Origin: Candidatus Tharpella sp.
GTDB taxonomy: Bacteria; Desulfobacterota; Anaeroferrophillalia; Anaeroferrophillales; Tharpellaceae
DNA length: 50,053 bases
Direction of reading: 5' to 3'
Assembly: GCA_021161425.1 (NCBI GenBank)
Contig: JAGHAQ010000041.1
Span: 1-50,053, forward strand
Shown here: positions 29,763-39,194 of the stretch, in pieces
How the letters are laid out: each line of letters begins with the position of its first letter
How positions within the stretch are numbered: position 1 is the first letter of the stretch
The notes under the pieces: model-generated
What the model saw: the letters and a program-made list of their open reading frames with translations, nothing else
Databases searched by the model: none
What the model was told of the DNA's origin: nothing
Position numbers and translations under genes: made by a program

Positions 29763-30545
29763 ATGAAAAACATACGTTTTATAAAGGAATATGCAGCCGG
29801 ACAATGGGCTGTTTTACCCCTGACTCTTATCTTATGTCTATTGTTTTTCGGAGTTTGCACGGCTCATGCGGCCACTTTAGATAGTGCTTTTGCGATCCTT
29901 TTTGAAAAACTAAATGCCAATATCTCAGCAAACGGAGAGGTGGTGGCCCTCCTGCCGGAGAAGAATGAGGTAATTATTGAGTTCTCCGGGGATCTGGTTC
30001 CGTCATATGGGGCTGAATTGTTGGTTTTTGGTGAGTCGGCTGAAGCTTCTCAGGAAAGTTCTGAGGGCGGAGGTGAGAATCGCTCGGTTAAGGTCTATCG
30101 TGGTTCAGTAACTGTCAGTGAGTCGGCCGGACACCTTAATTGTGCCATAGCTGACGAAGGGCGAGACCAGTTTATCGAGGGCGATCAGGTTTTTTTGCCC
30201 TCACCGGTACTTTTATATGTTACTCCAGTAAAAAACCTGACTCCCAACCCGTATTTTACCGGTCAGGCTACCCGCGCTGTAAGCAGCCTGCTCAGCACTT
30301 TTTCAGGTCTGCAGGTTTTCAGCCTGCCCGCCTCCAATCAGAAAACAATCGATTTTTTAAAGCAGAAATGTCGCAATGAGGGACGTTACGGGTTGGTTTT
30401 ACAACCTTTTGTGATTATTCAGAATGGCCGTAGTAAAGCTCAGCTAAGATTGATTTCGCTATTCAGTGGCCAATCACTTAGGGTTCTGGAGGACGAGTTC
30501 ACGGCCTTTGCCGCACCACCGCAAAACTTTCGCCGTCTTCGATAA
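29763..30545 (+). CDS. Exported protein of unknown function
   Basis: Signal-like hydrophobic N-terminus ending AHAA; no family recognised. Confidence 0.65.
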   Translation: MKNIRFIKEYAAGQWAVLPLTLILCLLFFGVCTAHAATLDSAFAILFEKLNANISANGEVVALLPEKNEVIIEFSGDLVPSYGAELLVFGESAEASQESSEGGGENRSVKVYRGSVTVSESAGHLNCAIADEGRDQFIEGDQVFLPSPVLLYVTPVKNLTPNPYFTGQATRAVSSLLSTFSGLQVFSLPASNQKTIDFLKQKCRNEGRYGLVLQPFVIIQNGRSKAQLRLISLFSGQSLRVLEDEFTAFAAPPQNFRRLR

Positions 30546-30717
30546 ACTCTAACCCGGTTTGACCGAAAGCAAGCAGGTGCTTTTTTGCGTGATACTTTAT
30601 TGACAAATAACTAACTCCGGCTCTTTTCTTCACCCCGTATAATTTCATTTATTCAAAAAGGTCAAAATATTTAATCCAATTAATTTGGTCCCGGTTCATC
30701 TGGGTTGGGGAGCTTTT

Positions 30718-31569
30718 ATGAAAATTGATGCGCATGTCCATATCTTTCCTCCGGAAATCAGAGAGCGGCGAGAGAAATTTTTTGTTGGTGAACCTGATTT
30801 TGAACTTCTCTATGCTTCACCCAAATCTCGTCTCGTGGGTGCCGAAGAGTTGCTGGCAACGATGGTTGAGGATGGGGTTGACCGTTCTGTCGTTTTTGGG
30901 TTTCCCTGGCGTGATGCCGGGATCTCCAGGCTTTGCAATGATTATGTGATCGAACAGGTCAAAAACCATCCTGAACATCTTTTGGGACTTGCCTGTTTTG
31001 GCTTTGCTGATCCTGAAGTGGCTGCTTTAGAGAGTGATAGGTGTCTTAGTCAAGGTCTGCATGGAGTTGGTGAACTTGCTTTTTATGTTGAAGGCTTTAG
31101 TGAAAAGGTGGTGGATCAATTTGTTCCGGTTATTGAGGTTTTGCGTCATTACAAGAAAGTTCTGAATCTACATACCAACGAACCGGTAGGTCATAATTAT
31201 CCGGGAAAGAGTGATGTCAAGCTTCGTAATCTTTACCGATTTCTTAAACTGTATGGCGATGTGCCGACCATTTTCGCTCACTGGGGAGGGGGGTTCCCTT
31301 TCTATCACCTGTTGAAAAAAGAGTTTTCCGAGGTTGTGCAAAATCTTTATTATGATACAGCCGCAACCCCATACCTCTTTAAAAATGATATCTATCGTCT
31401 GGGCGGAGAGATGGCTGGTTTTGACCGGATTCTCTTTGGCAGTGATTTTCCTTTACTGCGTCCGCGCCGTTATTTTAAGGATATTGCCGAGGCCCAGCTT
31501 GATGAGAAGCAGAGTGAAATGATCTGTGGAGGTAATGCAGCCCGTCTTTTTGGTATCCAGACATCATAG
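30718..31569 (+). CDS. Amidohydrolase-2 family metal-dependent hydrolase
   Basis: MKIDAHVHIFPP, LNLHTNEPVGHNYPGKS, IFAHWGGGFPFY, ILFGSDFPLLRPRRY, GGNAARLFGI. Confidence 0.85.
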   Translation: MKIDAHVHIFPPEIRERREKFFVGEPDFELLYASPKSRLVGAEELLATMVEDGVDRSVVFGFPWRDAGISRLCNDYVIEQVKNHPEHLLGLACFGFADPEVAALESDRCLSQGLHGVGELAFYVEGFSEKVVDQFVPVIEVLRHYKKVLNLHTNEPVGHNYPGKSDVKLRNLYRFLKLYGDVPTIFAHWGGGFPFYHLLKKEFSEVVQNLYYDTAATPYLFKNDIYRLGGEMAGFDRILFGSDFPLLRPRRYFKDIAEAQLDEKQSEMICGGNAARLFGIQTS

Positions 31570-31778
31570 TAATGAGTTCAATGAACTGAGAGATTTTTTT
31601 AAGAAAATTCAATGTTGTTTGTCCTCTGTTGATAGAATTTTTACCCGTTGATTAATGATGTCGAAATCAAAGTAGCCGAAATATTTTTTTAGTTTACAAA
31701 ATATGCAAAAAGCGCGAAAAAACTTTTGCTGTATTTTGTCAGCCTGTTTGGTTCAGGCCATGCCGGGTTAGAAGAGAA

Positions 31779-32669
31779 TCAACCAATCTCTTTTTGCCAG
31801 GCTTCAATCTCTAAATCAGGCATTTTTTTGAAACGTCCCTGGGCTTTCAGGTAATCTTTGACCGGGATTGAATTTTCTGGTTTCAAGGTTTGTCGAAGCA
31901 GGCCGTTATCATCCATCTCGAGGAGCGGGAAAACCCCGCTGTCGACGGCCATTCGGGTAATCTTGAGGGCATCTTGGGAATCGATTTTCCAGCCCGAAGG
32001 GCAGGCTGCCAGCAGATGTATAAATCGGAAACCGGAGGCGGCTTTGGCTTTTTTGAGTTTTAAATAGAAATCTTCCGGATAGGCGATCGTCGCACTGGCC
32101 AGATAACTCGGGTTATGGGCTTTGATGATCGCCATAATATCTTTTTTGGCGTACTGGAACTCTTTGCCGCCCGGCGTGGTCGTCGTCCAGGCACCATGCG
32201 GGGTCGCCGATGATTGTTGGATTCCGGTGTTCATGTAGGCTTCGTTGTCGTAGCAAATATAGATTATATCTTCATGCCGTTCAGCCGCTCCGGAAATGCC
32301 TTGAAGGCCGATATCAAAAGTGCCGCCGTCACCGGCCCAGGCGAGAACTTCGACACCCGTTTTTCCTTGGGCGGTCAGAGATCGCCGAACGCCGCTGGCT
32401 GCCGCCGCCGCCACTGCAAACGGGGTGTGGAGAAGGGGAACCGAGAGGGCTGTGGTCGGTTGGCCGCCGGCAATAATCGCCCAGCAGCAGGCCGGCATGA
32501 CAACTATGGTTTGCGGCCCCAAGATCTTCAAGGTGTGGCGCATACTTAAGGCGGCACCACAACCAGGGCAGGCCATGTGGCCGCTCTCCATATATTCAGC
32601 CTTGGTGATTTGCCAAGCTGTATTCTTGCTGAAGCTATTTTCAGTTGGAGATATATTTGTATTGTTCAT
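31779..32669 (-). CDS. porB: Pyruvate/2-oxoacid:ferredoxin oxidoreductase beta subunit (PorB-like)
   Basis: CPGCGAALSMRHTLKILG, WAGDGGTFDIGLQGISGAAERHEDIIYICYDNEAYMNTGIQQSSATPHGAWTTTTPGGK. Confidence 0.9.
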   Translation of the reverse strand: MNNTNISPTENSFSKNTAWQITKAEYMESGHMACPGCGAALSMRHTLKILGPQTIVVMPACCWAIIAGGQPTTALSVPLLHTPFAVAAAAASGVRRSLTAQGKTGVEVLAWAGDGGTFDIGLQGISGAAERHEDIIYICYDNEAYMNTGIQQSSATPHGAWTTTTPGGKEFQYAKKDIMAIIKAHNPSYLASATIAYPEDFYLKLKKAKAASGFRFIHLLAACPSGWKIDSQDALKITRMAVDSGVFPLLEMDDNGLLRQTLKPENSIPVKDYLKAQGRFKKMPDLEIEAWQKEIG

Positions 32670-32687
32670 GCTTGTCTCTTTTTTACG

Positions 32688-33842
32688 TTAGCTGTCAAGC
32701 CAGTTACACTCAACACTTGACAGTTGTTCCCGGTTTTCAACCACTTCTGTGATAGTCTCGGGAAAGACCTCTTTGCCGCCAAGACTGATCATGACATCAT
32801 TAATCAGAGGTCTTTGCGGCAGATTGTAGAGGGCGGCGCGAACCTCCTGGCTCAGGGTTCCGCCGACCCCGTAGGAGCAGGCCCGGTTCAAGACTATAAC
32901 CTGTTTTTTATCTTTTAACGCTTCACACAGTTCCCGATTGGGAAAGGGGCGCAGAAGACGTAATTTAATGAGGTCTGTCGGAGTACCGTTCTTGTTCAAT
33001 TCGGCAACCGCTACGCGAACGGTTCCGGTCATCGCTCCACAGCAAAGCAACGCTGTGTTGCTCTTCTCATCTCCCTCTGGACAACGCATAACCGGCTGGT
33101 AGCAACGACCAAATTTTTGCGCAAACTCTTCTTGACATTGGTCAAGAACCGTTAGGGCTTCGGTCATGGTTTCGGAGAATGTTTTTTTCAGCTCATAGAA
33201 GAGATCGGGATGGGCTGCGGCACCAAAGGTCAACGAATTGTCGGGATCGAGCCGGTACGGTGCTTTGTAGGCCGGCAGATAGTCATCGACTATCTGCTGG
33301 TCGGGAACCAGAAGTCGTTCCATCGTGTGAGAGAGGATAAAGCCGTCAATCATCACCATGATCGGTAGCATCAACTGCTCGCTGGCTTTGTAGGCTATGA
33401 TGATCGTATCGAGAGCCTCTTGTGAGGTTTCGCAATAGATCTGTAGCCAACCGGTGTCGCGCTGGGAAAAACTGTCACTTTGGTCACTCCAGATATTCCA
33501 GGGAGCGCCTAAGGCGCGGTTGGCATTGACCAGAACCAAGGGCAAGCGAGCTCCGGCAACCCAGTGCAGGATCTCATGCATCATTGCCAGACCCTGTGAA
33601 CTGCTGGCTGTAAAAGAGCGGCTGCCGGTCGAAACCGAGCCTAAAACCGCAGCAATTGCCGACATCTCCGACTCGACTTTGATATATTGACTTTTTAGTT
33701 CGCCGCTGTCGACCATCTCGGAGAGGGTCTCGATAATATGGGTCTGGGGGGTTATAGGATAGGCTGAGATTACTTCCGGACGGCTCAGCCTGACTCCATG
33801 CGCGATCGCATCGCTGCCCAGTAGGATGGCTTGTTTGTGCAT
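32688..33842 (-). CDS. porA: Pyruvate/2-oxoacid:ferredoxin oxidoreductase alpha subunit (PorA-like)
   Basis: EVISAYPITPQTHIIETLSEMV, YIKVESEMSAIAAVLGSVSTGSRSFTASSSQGLAMMHE, LGAPWNIWSDQSDSFSQRDTGWLQIYCE; start at MHKQAILLG. Confidence 0.9.
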   Translation of the reverse strand: MHKQAILLGSDAIAHGVRLSRPEVISAYPITPQTHIIETLSEMVDSGELKSQYIKVESEMSAIAAVLGSVSTGSRSFTASSSQGLAMMHEILHWVAGARLPLVLVNANRALGAPWNIWSDQSDSFSQRDTGWLQIYCETSQEALDTIIIAYKASEQLMLPIMVMIDGFILSHTMERLLVPDQQIVDDYLPAYKAPYRLDPDNSLTFGAAAHPDLFYELKKTFSETMTEALTVLDQCQEEFAQKFGRCYQPVMRCPEGDEKSNTALLCCGAMTGTVRVAVAELNKNGTPTDLIKLRLLRPFPNRELCEALKDKKQVIVLNRACSYGVGGTLSQEVRAALYNLPQRPLINDVMISLGGKEVFPETITEVVENREQLSSVECNWLDS

Positions 33843-33843
33843 G

Positions 33844-35457
33844 TTAATGATCCTCCTCCATCTCAATCACCCCACGCGGACAGATCGCGGCACACTGACC
33901 ACAGCCTTTACAGTGATCATAATCAAAGAGTACCCTTTTGTCAGGGTTACTTTCCTCTAGGTCGATAGCAATTGCAACGTCAGGACAGAAGAACCAGCAG
34001 ATGCCGCAGGCGGTACAGCTACCGCAATGAAAACAGCGTTCAATCTCGCTTTTCATCTGCTCTTCACTTAAGGCTTGTCGAATCTCGGAAAAATTCTCTT
34101 TTCTGATTCGGCTGTCGAGTTCCGGGACGCTGACGGCCGGTTTTTTGCTGTAGTATTCGAGATGAAGTTGATCATTCTCGACAATGACCGGGTTTTCCGA
34201 ACCTTCGTTGACATCTATCGATGGAGTTATCTCTAATTGCTTAAGGATATTTTCGGCCGCCCGGCGCCCGGAAGCTAGAGCTTCGGCTACCGAGGCTGCA
34301 CCATGGTCAAAATCTCCCGCCTTGATGACCGAATCATTATTATCAAAGGCAAGATCGCTTTCCTGGCCGATGGCCGCGATCAAGTAGTCGGTTTCAATCG
34401 TCTTTAGAAAAGTTCCGGCATTGATCCGGCCGGCGTTGTTTTGGGTCTGGTGGATGTTGAGTTGCAAAGTGTTGGCAACGGTCTCTATCTTTTCAACGAC
34501 TTCCTCTTCATTGATTAACAGCCCCTCTTCAAGGGCTTGCTTTTTTTCCTCTTCATAAGCCGGCATTTCGGCAATTGTCCGTCGGTAAACGATTTCGACC
34601 TGTTTGCCCAGCCGCAAGAGAGAGCGGGCTGTATCGAGGGCTGCATTGCCACCGCCGACAACAATGAAACGCTGACCGTCAATATTTTCGCCCCGGTTGA
34701 TTGCCGCCAGTATTTCCAGAGCACCTTTTATTTGTGGGATAGTGCGCCACGGGGTCGGCAGGCTGGAGTGTTGCAGGCCCGGAGCCCAGATAATGTTATG
34801 ATACTCTTTTTTAAGTTGCAGCAGTTCTGATGCTTCAATATTGCGATTGCACTGCAAATCAATATTGAAGCTTGTGAGTAGATTGTCTATCTCCTGATCA
34901 AGAATAGAGCGCGGCAAACGGTAGGCGGGGATACCGTAACGTAAAAGTCCACCAGCCGTCGGGGCTTTTTCGAAGATAGTTACCTTGAGACCTTGGCGGG
35001 CGAGAAAAAAAGCAGCGCTTAAACCCGCCGGTCCGGCACCGATGATGGCGATCTTTTCAGTTTTTTTTTCGGCGCTTGCGGGATGTGGATACTCTAGCCC
35101 CAGATCTCCGAGATAGCGTTCCAAGTCACCGATTAAAACCGCTTCATCAAATTCTTGGCGATTGCAGGCGCTCTGACAGAAATGCGGGCAGACGCGGCCG
35201 GTGACGGCCGGCATCGGGTTGGTGTCGCGCAAGAGATCCAGAGCTTCCAAAGGTTTGCCGGAAGAGAGTTTGTCAAGGTAGGTGGCAATTGGAATATTTA
35301 AAGGACAAGCCTGACGACAAGGGGAGTCTTTGGCAACCAGGTGGGGGCGAAAAAATTTCCAGTTTCCGGTCAGGTTGATCGCAGTTGAGGTTGCCGATAT
35401 CGGCAGACCTCTGAAATCACCGTTTTGAATGGCTTTTACGTGTTTTAGTTTGGTCAT
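33844..35457 (-). CDS. Fused GltD-like FAD/NAD(P)-binding oxidoreductase plus PorD-type 2[4Fe-4S] ferredoxin
   Basis: CRQACPLNIPIATYL, GAGPAGLSAAFFLARQGLKVTIFEKAPTAGGLLRYGIPAYRLP, VVGGGNAALDTARSLLRLG; C-terminal CGSCTACGICWFFCPDVAIAI and CKGCGQCAAICPRGVIEM; start at MTKLKHV. Confidence 0.88.
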   Translation of the reverse strand: MTKLKHVKAIQNGDFRGLPISATSTAINLTGNWKFFRPHLVAKDSPCRQACPLNIPIATYLDKLSSGKPLEALDLLRDTNPMPAVTGRVCPHFCQSACNRQEFDEAVLIGDLERYLGDLGLEYPHPASAEKKTEKIAIIGAGPAGLSAAFFLARQGLKVTIFEKAPTAGGLLRYGIPAYRLPRSILDQEIDNLLTSFNIDLQCNRNIEASELLQLKKEYHNIIWAPGLQHSSLPTPWRTIPQIKGALEILAAINRGENIDGQRFIVVGGGNAALDTARSLLRLGKQVEIVYRRTIAEMPAYEEEKKQALEEGLLINEEEVVEKIETVANTLQLNIHQTQNNAGRINAGTFLKTIETDYLIAAIGQESDLAFDNNDSVIKAGDFDHGAASVAEALASGRRAAENILKQLEITPSIDVNEGSENPVIVENDQLHLEYYSKKPAVSVPELDSRIRKENFSEIRQALSEEQMKSEIERCFHCGSCTACGICWFFCPDVAIAIDLEESNPDKRVLFDYDHCKGCGQCAAICPRGVIEMEEDH

Positions 35458-35464
35458 AATCAAT

Positions 35465-36040
35465 TTATGGGTTGATAACGGTTTCGTAGGCTTGGCGCAA
35501 TGCTTTCTCATTGTCAGCAAGGCGGGCGGGGATGAAGCTGGGAAGAGCCTGGATCAGACTCTCCGGTTTGACCAGGCCGCTGACTTTAGCCAAAGCTCCA
35601 AGCACCGGGGCGTTGATCAAGGGCATGATTTTATTGCCCAGTTTGTGTTCCAGAGCAATACGATTGAGATTTATGGTGATAATTTGATATGGTGGCGGCG
35701 ATTTGGATTGAGTTGCCGAACCGAGATTGAAACTATCGGCCGGCTGGTCGCTGTTGATGAGGATGAGACCGCCCTTTTTGAGGCCGTCGGTGACCGCCAC
35801 GGACTCAATCAGGCGGGCCGCCATGACGATCACATAGTCGGGTTTAGTAACGCGGCTGCGGATGTTGATAAAAGTGTCGTCGGCCCGCACGAAGGCGGCC
35901 ACCGGTGCTCCCCGTCGTTCAGCTCCGAAGGTTGGAAAAGACTGGGCGTAACGACCTTCAAGAAAGAGCGCCTGGGCCAGAATTCGGGATGCGATAACGG
36001 CACCCTGGCCGCCGCGGCCATGAAAACGAATCTCCTGCAT
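35465..36040 (-). CDS. porG: Pyruvate/2-oxoacid:ferredoxin oxidoreductase gamma subunit (PorG-like)
   Basis: QEIRFHGRGGQGAVIASRILAQALFLEGRYAQSFPTFGAERRGAPVAAFVR. Confidence 0.9.
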   Translation of the reverse strand: MQEIRFHGRGGQGAVIASRILAQALFLEGRYAQSFPTFGAERRGAPVAAFVRADDTFINIRSRVTKPDYVIVMAARLIESVAVTDGLKKGGLILINSDQPADSFNLGSATQSKSPPPYQIITINLNRIALEHKLGNKIMPLINAPVLGALAKVSGLVKPESLIQALPSFIPARLADNEKALRQAYETVINP

Positions 36041-36276
36041 AATAAATAGTTGCTTGTTGAATATTAATTTATAGATATATCTGTTGTTGGTAAAGACGAC
36101 CTTCTGTTTAGACTTGGCAAAAAAGAATGTCAAGTTTTAAAGTAACTTTTCAGTTTGGTCTAGGCTATTTCCCCATAAATTTCAGCGATGTCGGCTTATT
36201 TAACCCGGTTTACTATTATTTTTTGACTTATATCCGGTGTTAATCATTTGTGGTTTGAACAACCATGATGTTTCTG

Positions 36277-36306
36277 TTGACAACGCATCCTATTTAAAAC
36301 TATTCT
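36277..36306 (+). promoter_or_regulatory. Candidate sigma70 promoter TTGACA-N18-TATTCT upstream of the helicase/ATPase island
   Basis: Read directly; -10 element ends 37 nt before the GTG start. Confidence 0.4.
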
Positions 36307-36343
36307 GTAAGAAATTAGTAGATTATATTGTCCGGGGGATCGA

Positions 36344-38404
36344 GTGAATACAGTTAATACCATAGCGCCGGGTGCCAGGGTCGTAATTCGGGATGCCGAA
36401 TGGCTGGTGCGGAAGATGGACAGGACCTCAACCGGCGGATTTGCCCTGACTGTGGTCGGCATTTCGGAACTGGTTAAGGATAAAGAGGCAATTTTTCTTG
36501 ATGAGATTGACACAAATATCGAGGTTCTTGATCCCGTAGATACCAAACTGGTGCCCGACACCTCCAGCTCCTATCAGGGTTCTCTACTTTACATGGAAAG
36601 CCTGTTGCGACAAATTCCTCCAACAGACGAAAAACTCTACGTCGGCCATAAAGCCGCCATGGATCACGTACCCTATCAGCTTGACCCGGCAATTCAAGCC
36701 TTGGAGCAACCCCGACAACGCATATTAATTGCCGATGCCGTTGGCCTTGGTAAGACTTTGGCCTGCGGCATTCTGGTCAGCGAGTTGATTCGCCGAGGCA
36801 AAGGTAAGCGTATTCTGGTACTGGCTGTAAAAAGCATGCTGACCCAGTTCCAGAAAGAAATGTGGTCGCGCTTCACCATTCCTCTAGTTCGCCTTGATTC
36901 GGTCGGCATTCATCGGGTTCGTTCCAAAATCCCCACCAATCACAACCCTTTTTACTATTACGACAAAACCATTGTCTCTATCGACACGCTGAAGCAAGAC
37001 ACCGAATATCGCAACTATCTGGAAAACGCCTATTGGGACATCATCGTTATCGATGAAGCTCACAATGTCGCCCAGCGTGGCAAAGGTTCTTCGCAACGCG
37101 CCAAACTGGCCAAACTTCTCTCCGGACGATCCGATACTTTGATCATGCTATCAGCAACCCCGCATGACGGCCGGGCGCGAAGTTTTGCCAGTTTAATGAA
37201 TATGCTTGATCCCACAGCCATCGCCAACCCGGACAACTATGGGCCGGAGGATATCAAAGGTTTATGTATCCGCCGTTTTAAAAAGGATATTCAGGATCAG
37301 GTGCAGAGCGCCTTTAAAGCCAGAGAGATCAGCAAGGCCTACTGTCAGGCGACCAATGTCGAAGAGGTTGCATATGATATTCTGTCTGAAATGCAATTTG
37401 CCAAGTTGGACCAACACAAAGGTGCCGGACAACTCTTTAAAACTACCCTGGAAAAAGCGTTGTTCTCCAGTCCTGCGGCCTGTCTTTTAACAATTTCTAA
37501 CCGGATCCAGCGTCTTAAAAAAGATGATTCCCCGGAAGCCTTACAAGATATTGAACGCCTTTCGGAACTTGCCGTAGCAGTATTCGACATCACCCCTGTC
37601 AATTTTTCCAAATATCAGAAACTTCTCTTCGTTATCTCCGACAAAAAACATGGCTATGGCTGGACCGGAAAATATAAGCATGACCGTCTCGTCATTTTCA
37701 CTGAACGCATCGAAACCTTACGTTTTCTGGAAATGCATCTTACCAAAGACCTCAAATTGAAAAATAATCAAGTCGCTATCCTGCATGGTACCATGCCTGA
37801 TGTGGAACAACAAAAAATCGTCGAGGATTTCGGCAAGGAAGAGGCCCCGGTGCGCCTGCTAATTGCTTCTGATGTCGCTTCTGAGGGTATCAACCTACAT
37901 TACTTAAGTCATCGACTTATTCATTTTGACATCCCCTGGTCACTCATGGTTTTTCAGCAACGAAATGGACGGGTTGATCGTTATGGTCAGGAGCACACTC
38001 CCTATATTCTCTATCTAGTTAACCAAAGCGTAAACGACAAAATCAAAGGCGACATGCGTATTCTTGAGCTCCTCATCGCCAAGGATGAAGAGGCCGTAAA
38101 AAATATCGGCGACCCCTCCGCCCTCATGGGTGTCTATGACATTGATGAAGAGGAGCGGATAACTGCCAAAGCCATTGAAACCGGTATCAGCAGCTTGGCT
38201 TTTGAACAGAAATTAAACCAAAATAGTGATGAGGCTTTCGACCCGCTCGCCCTTTTAATGGGTGGGAATGAGTCCGACAACAAACCACCAGCAGCCGAAA
38301 ACCGTTTAAGCTCCATGCCCACCCTCTACAATGATGATTTCTCCTACCTTAAAGAAGCCATTGAGCACTTAAGGCAAGCGGAGACCCTTACAGGCCGATT
38401 TTGA
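36344..38404 (+). CDS. SNF2-family helicase 1 (N-terminal portion; frame lost near 38387)
   Basis: Walker A DAVGLGKTLACGI, DEAH VIDEAHNVAQ, LSATPHDGRA, SDVASEGINLHYL, motif VI QQRNGRVDRYGQ. Confidence 0.88.
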   Translation: MNTVNTIAPGARVVIRDAEWLVRKMDRTSTGGFALTVVGISELVKDKEAIFLDEIDTNIEVLDPVDTKLVPDTSSSYQGSLLYMESLLRQIPPTDEKLYVGHKAAMDHVPYQLDPAIQALEQPRQRILIADAVGLGKTLACGILVSELIRRGKGKRILVLAVKSMLTQFQKEMWSRFTIPLVRLDSVGIHRVRSKIPTNHNPFYYYDKTIVSIDTLKQDTEYRNYLENAYWDIIVIDEAHNVAQRGKGSSQRAKLAKLLSGRSDTLIMLSATPHDGRARSFASLMNMLDPTAIANPDNYGPEDIKGLCIRRFKKDIQDQVQSAFKAREISKAYCQATNVEEVAYDILSEMQFAKLDQHKGAGQLFKTTLEKALFSSPAACLLTISNRIQRLKKDDSPEALQDIERLSELAVAVFDITPVNFSKYQKLLFVISDKKHGYGWTGKYKHDRLVIFTERIETLRFLEMHLTKDLKLKNNQVAILHGTMPDVEQQKIVEDFGKEEAPVRLLIASDVASEGINLHYLSHRLIHFDIPWSLMVFQQRNGRVDRYGQEHTPYILYLVNQSVNDKIKGDMRILELLIAKDEEAVKNIGDPSALMGVYDIDEEERITAKAIETGISSLAFEQKLNQNSDEAFDPLALLMGGNESDNKPPAAENRLSSMPTLYNDDFSYLKEAIEHLRQAETLTGRF

Positions 38405-39194
38405 TGACGACCTACAACAGATATCCCTAACCGCCACCAAAGACCTTAAACATCGACTTAAATTCACTTTGCCCAGCGAGGTCTGGCCGGATGACGAAAT
38501 CTTTGTTCTATCTGCCGATCCTGATGTGATTCAGAAAGAGATCAAACGCAGTCGTAAGGATGAAAATGCATGGCCAAACATCCACTACCTCTGGCAGCAC
38601 AACCCGATCCTTGCCTGGATTAACGATAAGGTTGTTGCTGAATTCGGTCGGCATGAAGCACCAGTATTAACTCTTTTCAGTACTTTGGCTCAGGGCGAAA
38701 CAGTCTTCATTATTTCCGCCCTGATCCCTAACCGCAAAGGCCACCCTCTGGTTCATCGCTGGTTTGGCGTCACAGTTAAGCAAGATGATTTCCAGCAAAT
38801 TGAAAAGTTCAAACCTCTGCTAAATAGAACCGGTCTCGGCAAAAATCGATTCCCCAGCAAAGAGACCCAACTTGACCTTGATTCTCTGCGACGTCTTTTG
38901 CCCGAAGCTGTACAGCAGGCCAAAATCTATATGAGTGAGCAACGGCAAACCTTTGAAGATATGATCAACCCCAAACTCCAGGAACAGCTTGATAAATTAG
39001 AGCGACTTAAAGGCAAACAATACAAACAGCTTGAACTCTTCTATATGGAGAAAAAGCAAATCAACAAGAAAGAGCAGGAAAAGCGCGAAATCGAGCGCAA
39101 ATTTGATGAATTCATCGATTGGGTTGAAGAGACCATGACGACTGAAGACAAGCCCTTTATTCAGGTTGTTGCCGTTTTGCAGGGGGCTCAATAA
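38405..39194 (+). CDS. C-terminal portion of SNF2 helicase 1 in the +1 frame
   Basis: Open frame reads LQADFDDDLQQISLTATKDLKHRLKFTLPSEVWPDDE... with no stop or start at the junction; contains FGRHEAPVLTLF and SALIPNRKGHPLVHRWFGV. The track ORF starts at TTG 38469. Confidence 0.7.

Noticed and set aside
38381-38404. Programmed ribosomal frameshift or selenocysteine readthrough in helicase 1
   Set aside because: No slippery heptamer or obvious downstream SECIS/pseudoknot; a one-base indel in CCC explains the pattern more simply
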